Shown here: piece by piece, positions 1 to 8,213 of the stretch
How the letters are laid out: each line of letters opens with the position of its first letter
How positions within the stretch are numbered: position 1 is the stretch's first letter
DNA from: an uncultured Maribacter sp.
GTDB lineage: Bacteria > Bacteroidota > Bacteroidia > Flavobacteriales > Flavobacteriaceae
Direction: 5' to 3'
DNA: 64,000 nucleotides
NCBI RefSeq assembly: GCF_947496775.1
Contig: NZ_CANMDU010000001.1
Span: 930,001 to 994,000 of the forward strand
Translations under genes and position numbers: made by a program
The notes under the pieces: model-generated
Told to the model about the DNA's origin: nothing
Seen by the model: the letters and a program-made list of their open reading frames with translations, nothing else
The model's database searches: none

Positions 1-1179
1 CATCATCATCATTCCTCCTCCTCTATTTATTTCTTGAATTCCTCCATAAGTGACTGTATAGTTTGTATCATTTTTATATACTGATATTGCCAAATTACCC
101 CCATTTATTTTTCTAATAAATTTTTTTGTTCCTTTAGGACCCTTTAATTCTCTATAATTACTATACATACCTCCTGTTTGGACTATCTCTGAGTTTTTAA
201 AATAAATAGAATCTGTAACTAGTGCCCAATGGTTTTTATATTCTTCACCTGAAGAATAATTTTTCGCATGCAAAGCTACCAGCCTACTTGTTGCGGAAAT
301 AGTATAAATATTTTTGCCATATACAAATGTATTATTTCTTTTCTTTTTTTCTAAAGTTCTCTTAAGAGGCTTTTCAATAGTTCTTCGAGTACTTTCATAG
401 GTATCTAAGTTAACACTAACAATTTGGGTATACTCTTTATTTTCATCAAAAGTGAAAACTACCTTATTATCCCGTATGTACATTTTAGAAAAATTTGAAG
501 TTACTTCTAAAGAATTGGGATTATCTTCCTGTATTTTAACCAAATTTATCTTATCATTTAATGTAAACTGCCCCTGACCACCAATTAGTAGATCATAAAG
601 AAAAACCTGTTTCCCTTTTACATTCTTAAATGCTTTCTTTGATAGATTAATTACTTTTTTTTCAGGGATAAGATTATTTTCATATTTATATAAATATAAA
701 GTAGAAGAATTATTCCCTATTGTAATAATATACAGTGCATTTTTATAATGTGCCGTTTGTAAAAATTTTTGATTAGTTAAATCTAATTTCAATTCATTAA
801 ACTCTGAATCTCCAGTTTCAAAAGAAAAACTAACGGTAGCAAATTTGTTCCTTAATTTATTAGTCAAAAAAAGAGTATAATCTTTATTAAAAAAGACACT
901 TTTCCCAATAATTTCTTTGTATTTCCTAGCCTTATCTTCAATATCAAGAGAATCTTTAATTTTTAAATTCTCATCCATTAAATATCCATAAACTCTTTTT
1001 CCATCTATTAAAAACAGAGACAAATCATTCTTTTCAGGATGAATAATAGAAACTGTTTTATCCACATACCCATTCTTACTTTTTAAAAAATCAGAGAGGT
1101 AAGCAACTCTTTTTTGAGCATGAATATTACTAGTCATCAAAAATAAAAACGACAAAAACAAAACCTTCTTTAAATACAT
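1..1179 (-). CDS. Secreted hypothetical protein, 3' end cut off by the window
   Basis: The reading frame is open from an ATG at 1177-1179 down to position 1, giving 393 residues with no stop, so the gene continues beyond the window. The first 20 or so residues (MYLKKVLFLSFLFLMTSNIHA) form a Sec signal peptide ending in an AQ-type cleavage site, which places the product in the periplasm or envelope. The rest is rich in short beta-strand-like stretches and asparagine/lysine, with no motif I recognise; a propeller-like secreted protein is possible but unproven. The last visible residues are low complexity, Gly-Gly-Gly followed by four Met. It lies 33 bp downstream of metG on the same strand and may be read through from it. 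Function unknown. Confidence 0.75.
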   Translation of the reverse strand, partial: MYLKKVLFLSFLFLMTSNIHAQKRVAYLSDFLKSKNGYVDKTVSIIHPEKNDLSLFLIDGKRVYGYLMDENLKIKDSLDIEDKARKYKEIIGKSVFFNKDYTLFLTNKLRNKFATVSFSFETGDSEFNELKLDLTNQKFLQTAHYKNALYIITIGNNSSTLYLYKYENNLIPEKKVINLSKKAFKNVKGKQVFLYDLLIGGQGQFTLNDKINLVKIQEDNPNSLEVTSNFSKMYIRDNKVVFTFDENKEYTQIVSVNLDTYESTRRTIEKPLKRTLEKKKRNNTFVYGKNIYTISATSRLVALHAKNYSSGEEYKNHWALVTDSIYFKNSEIVQTGGMYSNYRELKGPKGTKKFIRKINGGNLAISVYKNDTNYTVTYGGIQEINRGGGMMMM

Positions 1180-1212
1180 TACAACATTTCTTTTAGGGTA
1201 AATAATTACATA

Positions 1213-3279
1213 CTAATTAATAGTCTCTCCATTATTTACGCCCTCTTCATCTGGGTTAACAAAAACTAATTTTCCTTCGGCATTCTCTGTCATTAAAATC
1301 ATTCCTTCACTTTCCACTCCTCGTAAAGCCCTTGGAGCAAGGTTAACCAAAACGGTAACTTTTTTACCTACTATTTCTTCTGGTTTAAAGCTTTCCGAAA
1401 TACCAGAAACAATTGTTCTAGTATCTAAGCCCGTATCCACCTTTAGTACCAATAATTTTTTGGCCTTTGGCATTTTCTCTGCTTCTATAATAGTACCTAC
1501 ACGCATATCTAGTTTAGAAAAATCATCAAAAGTAATGGTATCTTTTTGAGCCACTACTTCTTTATTAGCGTTTTCATTTGCTTTTTTTGTGGCTTCTAAT
1601 TTATCTAATTGCTTTTGCACTTCTTTATCTTCTATTTTTCTAAAGAGTAATTCTGCCTTATTTATTTCATGACCAGAAGCTATGAGCGCTTCTTTCTCTG
1701 CTACATCACCCCAAGTTATACTATCTAACTGTAAAATTCCTTTTAATTTGGCAGATGTAAATGGTAAAAACGGTTCGCTTAGAACTGCCAATGCAGATGC
1801 TATTTGCAACGCTACATACATGACTGTTTTAACTCGTTCTTCGTCCGTTTTTATTAATTTCCAAGGTTCTTCATCTGCCAAGTATTTATTCCCCAAACGT
1901 GCCAAGTTCATAAGCTCTTGCCCCGCTTCTCTAAAACGATACCTTTCTATAGAGCTAGAGATTATTTCTGGGTACTCTTTCAATTTCGCAAGAGTTTCTT
2001 TATCTACACTGGAAAAATTTGTCCCTGAAGGTACCTGTCCGTCATAATATTTATGCGTTAATACTACTACACGGTTCACAAAATTCCCAAAAATGGCAAC
2101 CAGTTCATTATTATTACGAGCTTGGAAATCTTTCCAAGTAAAATCATTATCCTTAGTTTCTGGCGCATTTGCGGTTAATGTATAACGCAAAACATCTTGC
2201 ATATCTGGAAACTCTTCTAAATATTCATGTAACCAAACTGCCCAGTTTTTAGAAGTAGAAAGCTTATTGCCTTCTAAATTTAAAAACTCATTCGCTGGCA
2301 CATTTTCTGGTAAAATATAATCGCCATGTGCCTTTAAAATTGCTGGAAAAATAATACAATGAAAAACGATATTATCCTTACCAATAAAATGAACCATTTT
2401 AGTATCATTAGATTTCCAATAAGGCTCCCAATCTTTACCTTCCCTAGCCGCCCATTCTTTGGTAGATGAGATATACCCAATAGGAGCATCGAACCAAACA
2501 TAAAGTACTTTTCCTTCTCCTCCTTCCACGGGTACAGGAATACCCCAATCTAAATCTCTTGTAACTGCTCTCGGTTTTAAACCATCATCTATCCAAGATT
2601 TACATTGCCCATATACATTAGACTTCCAATCTTTTTTATGCCCTTCTAAAATCCACTCTTTTAAAAAAGCTTCATGCCTATCTAAAGGTAAAAACCAGTG
2701 TTTTGTTTCTTTTAAAGTAGGAACTGCTCCTGTTATAGTAGATTTCGGATGTATTAAATCCGTAGCATTTAACGAAGAACCACAATTTTCGCATTGATCG
2801 CCGTAAGCTTCTTCGTTTCCACATTTTGGACATGTACCCACTACAAAACGATCTGCTAAAAACTGTTTTGCTTCTTCATCATACAGCTGTGCTGTTGTCT
2901 CTTCTATAAATTCTCCTTTTTCGTTTAAAATTGTAAAAAACTCTGATGCTGTTTTATGGTGAATTTCTGCGGAAGTTCTAGAATAATTATCGAAAGTAAT
3001 CCCGAAATCATGGAACGACTTTTTTATTATACCATTATACTTGTCTATTACATCTTTTGGAGTTATGCCTTCTTTCTTTGCTTTCATAGAAATGGCTACA
3101 CCATGTTCATCGCTACCACAAACAAAAGCTACATCATTATTTGTTAAACGCAAATAGCGAGCATAAATATCTGCAGGCACATAAACCCCTGCTAAATGAC
3201 CAATATGTATAGGTCCATTTGTATATGGCAATGCTGCTGTAATAGTATATCTGGCTGGTTTCTTTTGTTCTGTAGACAT
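1213..3279 (-). CDS. metG: Methionine--tRNA ligase
   Basis: Cytoplasmic class I aminoacyl-tRNA synthetase that charges tRNA-Met with methionine using ATP. At 688 residues it is the long form. Visible are the HIGH signature at residues 25-28 (PIHIGHLAG), the zinc-knuckle cysteines in CPKC and CENC around residues 150-170, and the KMSKS-equivalent loop KLSTSK at 339-344. A C-terminal OB-fold tRNA-binding domain (EMAP-II/Trbp111 type, beginning [12 protein letters not shown]) runs from about residue 580 to the end, as in E. coli MetG. The start is the only sensible ATG before the HIGH block. A possible -7 box, TATTTTTG on the minus strand at 3300-3307, lies just upstream but lacks a good TTG partner. 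Confidence 0.98.
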   Translation of the reverse strand: MSTEQKKPARYTITAALPYTNGPIHIGHLAGVYVPADIYARYLRLTNNDVAFVCGSDEHGVAISMKAKKEGITPKDVIDKYNGIIKKSFHDFGITFDNYSRTSAEIHHKTASEFFTILNEKGEFIEETTAQLYDEEAKQFLADRFVVGTCPKCGNEEAYGDQCENCGSSLNATDLIHPKSTITGAVPTLKETKHWFLPLDRHEAFLKEWILEGHKKDWKSNVYGQCKSWIDDGLKPRAVTRDLDWGIPVPVEGGEGKVLYVWFDAPIGYISSTKEWAAREGKDWEPYWKSNDTKMVHFIGKDNIVFHCIIFPAILKAHGDYILPENVPANEFLNLEGNKLSTSKNWAVWLHEYLEEFPDMQDVLRYTLTANAPETKDNDFTWKDFQARNNNELVAIFGNFVNRVVVLTHKYYDGQVPSGTNFSSVDKETLAKLKEYPEIISSSIERYRFREAGQELMNLARLGNKYLADEEPWKLIKTDEERVKTVMYVALQIASALAVLSEPFLPFTSAKLKGILQLDSITWGDVAEKEALIASGHEINKAELLFRKIEDKEVQKQLDKLEATKKANENANKEVVAQKDTITFDDFSKLDMRVGTIIEAEKMPKAKKLLVLKVDTGLDTRTIVSGISESFKPEEIVGKKVTVLVNLAPRALRGVESEGMILMTENAEGKLVFVNPDEEGVNNGETIN

Positions 3280-3456
3280 GTATAAAATTAATTAAGAAAC
3301 AAAAATACAGATTTTGCACCTAGTTAATAGCATTCGGTATTAAATGAATTGAAATTTGCCGTAACATAAGGTGCATGCCTGCAACTCATCGAATATTTAT
3401 ACGAAATTTAAAAGGAAGGAGTTATTTTATAAGATATATCCTACAAAAATATTATT

Positions 3457-3630
3457 ATGAGTATTGGAAACCCAAAAAAGTTTACACTTGCAAAAGATGT
3501 CGCAAAAGCAAAAAAAGAAGAAAATAAAAAGCTAGAAGCTTCGGTTACTCGAGTATATAAAAAAAATGACCAAAGGGTAAAAAAAGAACTCAATTTCGCT
3601 ACTAAAAAAAGTAAATCTAAACTGGTTTAA
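3457..3630 (+). CDS. Small lysine-rich hypothetical protein (57 aa)
   Basis: An ATG at 3457 opens a 57-codon frame ending in TAA at 3628-3630. The protein begins MSIGNPKKFTLAKDVAKAKK, has about one third lysine plus arginine, and has no cysteine, signal peptide or membrane segment. It is strongly basic and probably helical, like small flavobacterial nucleic-acid- or ribosome-associated proteins, but I do not recognise a family. It sits alone on the plus strand between divergent metG and the convergent DUF1501 gene, whose terminator begins immediately after its stop codon. The evidence that it is real is the clean start-to-stop frame in an otherwise empty gap and a biased but plausible amino-acid composition. 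It could also be a chance ORF. Confidence 0.55.
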   Translation: MSIGNPKKFTLAKDVAKAKKEENKKLEASVTRVYKKNDQRVKKELNFATKKSKSKLV

Positions 3631-3672
3631 ATTTAAAAAAGCCTTCCGGGTACCAGAGTACGCAAGAAGGCT
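3631..3672 (-). terminator. Intrinsic terminator of the DUF1800-DUF1501 operon
   Basis: A hairpin with outer arms AGCCTTC (3640-3646) and GAAGGCT (3666-3672) encloses an inner GTAC-caga-GTAC stem. On the minus strand it is followed by a T-rich run (3631-3640). It lies 21 bp past the stop of the DUF1501 gene and abuts the stop of the small plus-strand ORF; on the plus strand no T run follows, so it should work for the minus strand only. Confidence 0.8.
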
Positions 3673-3693
3673 AAGTACATAGTGGGGGTATTT

Positions 3694-5433
3694 TTAAGCT
3701 ACCATTACGGATTTACTCATTTTCTTATTTTGCACATTTATCCTATAAATATATTTACCAGTTGCCAAATAGTTTGGCAAACGTTCTCTTATATTTATTT
3801 CGGTAGATCCTTCTGACATTCTTTCGCTATATATGGTACCAACATTCTGACCCATTATATTATACAATCGAATTTCTACCACAGCAGAAAATGGCATTTC
3901 TATATAGATATGTGGTGTTTCATCCGTTGGATAAAACGGTTTATGCACTATCGCATTTAAAAGTTCTGGACTAAACGGAGTTTCGCCATCTGCTCCGGGT
4001 TGTGTTGGCATAGTAGGATCTTCATTATCCATAGCAATATCTGGGAATACAGTTTCGGAATGACACTGAAAACCTAAATCTACAGGAGTATAATTATACC
4101 CAGCAATATTTAAAGGATTTAAATGTTGGTTTACAGTAGTTGGATCTACACATAACCATTCTGCGAGGACAGTTCCATACAAATCTCTAAAATCCATTGT
4201 ATACTCTAAATTTCCTCTCCCATCTGGATCATCTAAAGTTGGGTGTTCCCCAACAAAAGCACTACCATTTAAGCCATTTCCAAAAAACAATGTTGGCGCC
4301 GCTTTACCATGATCTGTACCATTGGAACCATTTTCAAAAATTCGTCTTCCAAATTCTGAAAAAGTCATCCCTAATACTTTTTCATCCTGCCCTGTACAGG
4401 CTAAATCTTCATAAAAATTATTAATTGCAACAGAAAGATTTGTCATTAACCGTTCGTGCGCCAAAGGCTGATTACCATGAGTATCAAAACCACCCATAGA
4501 AATCATATATACTTTAGTACCTAGATTTCCTTTTATCAGCTTCGCTAAAAGTTCTAATTGCCTTGCAAAAGAATTGTCTTGATATTCTACACACTGCAAT
4601 GCTTCACCACGAAGATAAGCCTCATGGATAGTTCCCGAATATTCATTAGTAACGTTAGAAACTCCTCTTAAAAAACGTAATTGATCACCATACATACAAT
4701 CATCAAAAAGATTCTCATCTATAGGGTATTGCACACCAGTTTCTGCAATTTGCTGCAATTGATCTACATTATTAGTTACAAAAGCATAATTGGTTTCTTC
4801 TCCTTCGAACACTAAATTACCATAACTTCCAATTTGTATTGCCGCAGGGCCTTCTGGCCTACTCCCAGGGAAATCGGATAAATAATCTGGGTATAGATTT
4901 TCAAAATGTCTTCCCATCCATCCAGTATCTGTACCACTAAAGCCTGTTGTACTTAAATCTGTGTTTGCAAAAATATCGGAGCCTGTAAAATGAGATAAAC
5001 TTTGTCCTTCATAACCAACACCATGTACTGCTTTAAATTGTCCTTCTCCCCACATAGACTCCAGAGAACTCATATAAGAAGGTACCCCAAAATCATCTGT
5101 AAGTTTTAATATTTTACTTTCAGGAATATATATATTAGGCCTAGCATTAGCGTAACTATCGTATTGATTTATTGGAATAACGGTACTAAGACCATCATTA
5201 CCACCCGAAAGACGAATTAGAACTAATATATTATCGGTTTCAATATCTGCTAAAGCATTTGTTAACTTTGATGGCGCAGATGCGGTTAAAAGGTTAGAAC
5301 CTAACATCATACTTCCAGAACCTGCAAGTCCTAATGTTTGCAAAAAGGAACGGCGGCTCCATGTTGTATGTTCTTCATTATGACCTTCATGTTCTTTGCC
5401 TTTGTGAGGAGAATTATGGTGAGTATCGCACAT
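3694..5433 (-). CDS. DUF1501 family protein with Tat-type leader and type IX C-terminal domain
   Basis: A 579-residue exported protein of the DUF1501 (sulfatase-fold-like) family, whose biochemical role is not established. The N-terminus is histidine-rich (six His in the first 22 residues). A twin-arginine motif follows, SRRSFLQ with R27 and R28, and then a hydrophobic stretch, as in Tat substrates. The central part has typical family blocks such as LIRLSGGNDGLSTVIP, GGFDTHGNQ and FSEFGRR. The last roughly 80 residues resemble a type A type IX secretion sorting domain (VVEIRLYNIMGQNVGTI ... GKYIYRINVQNKKMSKSVMV). The gene starts 12 bp after the DUF1800 gene, and such pairs are common across Bacteroidota and Proteobacteria. 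The combination of a Tat-like leader with a type IX tail is unusual. Confidence 0.88.
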   Translation of the reverse strand: MCDTHHNSPHKGKEHEGHNEEHTTWSRRSFLQTLGLAGSGSMMLGSNLLTASAPSKLTNALADIETDNILVLIRLSGGNDGLSTVIPINQYDSYANARPNIYIPESKILKLTDDFGVPSYMSSLESMWGEGQFKAVHGVGYEGQSLSHFTGSDIFANTDLSTTGFSGTDTGWMGRHFENLYPDYLSDFPGSRPEGPAAIQIGSYGNLVFEGEETNYAFVTNNVDQLQQIAETGVQYPIDENLFDDCMYGDQLRFLRGVSNVTNEYSGTIHEAYLRGEALQCVEYQDNSFARQLELLAKLIKGNLGTKVYMISMGGFDTHGNQPLAHERLMTNLSVAINNFYEDLACTGQDEKVLGMTFSEFGRRIFENGSNGTDHGKAAPTLFFGNGLNGSAFVGEHPTLDDPDGRGNLEYTMDFRDLYGTVLAEWLCVDPTTVNQHLNPLNIAGYNYTPVDLGFQCHSETVFPDIAMDNEDPTMPTQPGADGETPFSPELLNAIVHKPFYPTDETPHIYIEMPFSAVVEIRLYNIMGQNVGTIYSERMSEGSTEINIRERLPNYLATGKYIYRINVQNKKMSKSVMVA

Positions 5434-5445
5434 AGTAGTAGGTTT

Positions 5446-6948
5446 TTATTTTAATTGAAATTCAGGTTGTCTTCCAAGATGTTGTAATAGAAGATAAACT
5501 TGGGTCGAGGCATTTGGCAGCGTCATATTCCATGAAAAATTATTAGGATCAGGGCTATCTTCATAAACGCCATTATCCTCATAAGGGCCTCTAAAAATCC
5601 CAATTGCAGTATCATAATCTGCTTGTGTTAACAGACCTTTGGGTAGTATCTTATCTATAATAGATGTAGCTACCTCTGCTGGATCATTGTTTGTAATACC
5701 ATTAGGATTTGCAGCTTGAACACCAAAATCTCTAAATTGTTCCGGGTTACTATCATAAAATCCCTGTAGAATTGTTTCTATTGTTAACCAACGACCAATC
5801 ATAAAATTGGTATTAATCCAAGATCTATCTCTTTGCCAACCAGCAACATCAAAAGGCTCAAATAAGGTTTGCCCTAATAAAGATGTATAATTAATAACCT
5901 CACTAATATTGGTATTGGTAATTGTAAAATTTGTTTCTTTAAAAAGGTTAAAATAAAGATCAAAAGGGCTTTTAATAATTACCCCTACTGCCTCATCATC
6001 GAAAAAATGTTGACTCTTAAATAATTGACGTAAAACGGGTGCAATTTCAAAATTATTAGCAACAAATGTAGTTGCAAGACCGTCAATTATAGTTTGTGCA
6101 TTATTAGCTGCATCTCTAGAATCAGGGTGTACAAAAAACTCATATAGTTTTCTACAAATAAATTCAGCTATTTCATTAGGACGTTGTGCAAAAAGAATAT
6201 CATGCACATCTTGGTAATTCCAGTTTCCTGTTTGTCCGAATATTGTTTTACTACCTGCATCATGTTTAGTAGCATCAAACTGAACGGGCTCACAACCTAT
6301 TTCTCCTCTTTCTACATATCCTGTAAGTGCTCTTGCAGTTTCAATAATATCTTCTTCAGTATAGCCATTACCTTCTCCTAGAGTAAAAAGCTCATAAAGC
6401 TCTCTACCATAATTTTCATTAGGATTGTTTCCATTATTAAATACACCGTCCAAATAATACAACATAGCATTAGTCAAACCAATTTCTACGACAAAATCTC
6501 TAAAATTGCCTAATGCATTCCTTTGTAAACAATTTATATAATGATATAAAAAAGAATTACAATCATAAACATCTATTTCCGTAACAAAATGGTTACTCCA
6601 AAAGAAACTCATTCTGTCTCTTAAGTTATTATTTAGCAAATCATTACCATATGCTAATCCCCATTCTTGTCTTTGGGAATTTTCCAATTGTCGCCTCTGG
6701 TCGTTGTCGGCCGGGTAATTATTATTATTCCAATCTGCCCAAGCTGGAGCAGGAGTTGGCGCTAAATTAAGAGCTTGGTCTACAAGCGAATCTATCAAAG
6801 TATTAGCTGTTTGACCAATTGCAGCGTTGATTGTATCTACAGAAGCACTGAATCCAAGTCTTCTGTATAGATGTGCTGCCTTTTGCTGATCCAAAGGAAC
6901 AGTATAGACAGCTAGTGAAGAAGTATTACAATTAATGAAATATTCCAT
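5446..6948 (-). CDS. DUF1800 family protein
   Basis: A 500-residue protein of the DUF1800 family, recognised from the N-terminal block AAHLYRRLGFSASVDTI, the WSNHFVTE segment and the NENYGRELYELFTLGEGNGY / TARALTGY motifs. The molecular function of the family is unknown; members are almost always encoded next to a DUF1501 protein, as here, and are thought to act in the envelope. No obvious signal peptide is visible at this start, and no better upstream start exists in frame, so export could rely on its partner or the protein may be cytoplasmic. It is the first gene of a two-gene minus-strand operon, divergent from the yraN-like gene across about 180 bp that contain a nested inverted repeat. 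Confidence 0.88.
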   Translation of the reverse strand: MEYFINCNTSSLAVYTVPLDQQKAAHLYRRLGFSASVDTINAAIGQTANTLIDSLVDQALNLAPTPAPAWADWNNNNYPADNDQRRQLENSQRQEWGLAYGNDLLNNNLRDRMSFFWSNHFVTEIDVYDCNSFLYHYINCLQRNALGNFRDFVVEIGLTNAMLYYLDGVFNNGNNPNENYGRELYELFTLGEGNGYTEEDIIETARALTGYVERGEIGCEPVQFDATKHDAGSKTIFGQTGNWNYQDVHDILFAQRPNEIAEFICRKLYEFFVHPDSRDAANNAQTIIDGLATTFVANNFEIAPVLRQLFKSQHFFDDEAVGVIIKSPFDLYFNLFKETNFTITNTNISEVINYTSLLGQTLFEPFDVAGWQRDRSWINTNFMIGRWLTIETILQGFYDSNPEQFRDFGVQAANPNGITNNDPAEVATSIIDKILPKGLLTQADYDTAIGIFRGPYEDNGVYEDSPDPNNFSWNMTLPNASTQVYLLLQHLGRQPEFQLK

Positions 6949-6994
6949 AGCGATTTAGGCATTAGTATTTTAGTTCTTAGAGTTGGGGCTCTAT

Positions 6995-7046
6995 CTTAAC
7001 GTAATGAAATTTGGTATAGTATGATTATACCATTATTTTCGTTAAG
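6995..7046. promoter_or_regulatory. Nested inverted repeat in a divergent promoter region (operator candidate)
   Basis: Outer arms CTTAACG (6995-7001) and CGTTAAG (7040-7046) are perfect complements. Inside them TGGTATA (7012-7018) and TATACCA (7026-7032) form a second perfect inverted repeat with a 7-base spacer. The element lies between the divergently transcribed DUF1800 and yraN-like genes and has no T run, so a protein-binding site is more likely than a terminator. No regulator can be assigned. Confidence 0.45.
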
Positions 7047-7127
7047 AATTCGAATTTACAATGTTTTCACTATAAAAACGCTGAACGGCCTGTATTTTCG
7101 ATGAACTGCATAAAACCATCTAATTTT

Positions 7128-7487
7128 ATGGGATTACATAACGAATTTGGAAAAAAAGGAGAGCAAATTGCGGTAGATTATCTACTCAAGAATGGATATC
7201 TTATTAAGTACAAAAATTACAGATACCTAAAAGCAGAGATTGATATTATTGCTCAAAAAGGACCCATATTGGCTATTGTAGAAGTTCGTTCTAGAAGTAC
7301 AGATTTTATAGAAAACATTGCAGATACTATCACTAAAAAGAAAATTCAGTTACAAGTCTTAGCCGCAGATCATTATGTTACAGATTTGGATTTAGATGTT
7401 GAAGTTAGGTTCGATGTGATTACAATTCTTAAGAATAAATCCACTTTTGATTTAAATCATATAGAAAATGCATATTATCATTTCTGA
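7128..7487 (+). CDS. YraN/UPF0102 family endonuclease-fold protein
   Basis: Small cytoplasmic protein of the UPF0102 (YraN) family, which has the restriction-endonuclease-like fold; its cellular role is unsettled, with DNA processing suspected. From the ATG at 7128 the protein is 119 residues and starts MGLHNEFGKKGEQIAVDYL, matching the family's normal N-terminus. An in-frame ATG at 7101 would add nine unconserved residues, so I prefer 7128. The nuclease-like core is visible: the conserved Glu in GKKGEQIA, then AEIDIIAQKG and IVEVRSRS, which correspond to the E-x(n)-D-x(n)-ExK-like arrangement, although the final catalytic Lys is replaced by Arg. Another plus-strand gene follows 55 bp later but has its own promoter. 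Confidence 0.85.
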   Translation: MGLHNEFGKKGEQIAVDYLLKNGYLIKYKNYRYLKAEIDIIAQKGPILAIVEVRSRSTDFIENIADTITKKKIQLQVLAADHYVTDLDLDVEVRFDVITILKNKSTFDLNHIENAYYHF

Positions 7488-7490
7488 CAA

Positions 7491-7522
7491 TTTGTTTTAT
7501 TTGTAACAGTTTGTTATATTTG
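7491..7522 (+). promoter_or_regulatory. Bacteroidota sigma-A type promoter for the ACT-like gene
   Basis: TTG at 7492-7494 and TATATTTG at 7515-7522 are separated by 20 bases and match the flavobacterial -33 TTG / -7 TAnnTTTG consensus. The start codon of the next gene at 7543 lies about 20 bases after the -7 box, so the leader would be very short. Confidence 0.7.
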
Positions 7523-7542
7523 CACTACCAACAACTAAAGCA

Positions 7543-8202
7543 ATGAAAACAATATCATCCGTAGTAGAACAGTACATTAAGAAAAAACCTTTTCTCCAAA
7601 GTGCTTTAGCACAGGGAATTATTAACTTAACTTCTCTTTCTAGAATAGTAAAACCAGAGATCGAAGAAGAACTTGGAAAAGACATCCGAAATGGTGCAAT
7701 TGTAATGGCTCTTAAACGTTTGTCCGATGATTTGGAGTTTCGTGCTACGCATAAGATAATTAAAGTACTAAAGAATATTGGCGAAATAACGGTTCGCTCT
7801 TCCTTAACAGATTACACTTTCTTGGCTTCGGATACTATATTAAGACAACAAGCCAAATTATTAGAAGAGATAAATGCAAACCAAGATGTTTTCTATACTT
7901 CTTCTAGAGGGGTAAATGAAATTAATATTGTTATAAGCAACTTAATGGATAGTGTTGTTGAAAATCTGTTTGTTGCTGAAAAATGTACTCAAAAGGCCCA
8001 AGATTTATCTTCTATAACCGTAAAACTGCCTTCTGAAAATGTTTCTGTTCCAGGTATATACTATTTTATATTTCAACGATTAGCTTGGGAAGGCATCGTA
8101 TTGTACGAAGTAATTTCAACTACCAATGAATTTACAATTTTAGTAGATGACGCGCAAGTTGATATAGCGTTCAAAACAATTAAAGACTTAAAAACTCTAT
8201 AG
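7543..8202 (+). CDS. ACT-like domain protein related to aspartokinase regulatory regions
   Basis: A 219-residue cytoplasmic protein of a type widespread in Flavobacteriia, and as far as I recall sometimes annotated as aspartate kinase although the kinase core is absent. The N-terminal 100 residues are helical (QYIKKKPFLQSALAQGIINL ... NGAIVMALKRLSDD) and look like a DNA- or protein-binding helical bundle. The C-terminal half contains repeated beta-alpha-beta patterns such as NIGEITVRSSLTDYTF and VPGIYYFIFQRLAWEGIVLY followed by FTILVDD, which resemble ACT ligand-binding modules. The role is probably sensing an amino acid, but no target is known. It has its own strong promoter and converges on the thioredoxin-fold gene with an 11 bp gap. 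Confidence 0.7.
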   Translation: MKTISSVVEQYIKKKPFLQSALAQGIINLTSLSRIVKPEIEEELGKDIRNGAIVMALKRLSDDLEFRATHKIIKVLKNIGEITVRSSLTDYTFLASDTILRQQAKLLEEINANQDVFYTSSRGVNEINIVISNLMDSVVENLFVAEKCTQKAQDLSSITVKLPSENVSVPGIYYFIFQRLAWEGIVLYEVISTTNEFTILVDDAQVDIAFKTIKDLKTL

Positions 8203-8213
8203 ATTAATTACCA

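Noticed and set aside
1682-2047. Plus-strand open frame of about 120 codons inside metG
   Set aside because: It is antisense to a clear, conserved metG coding region and its translation has no recognisable features; an opposite-strand shadow.
7101-7127. Upstream ATG for the YraN-like protein
   Set aside because: The extra nine residues do not fit the family N-terminus, which begins at the second ATG; kept only as an alternative.
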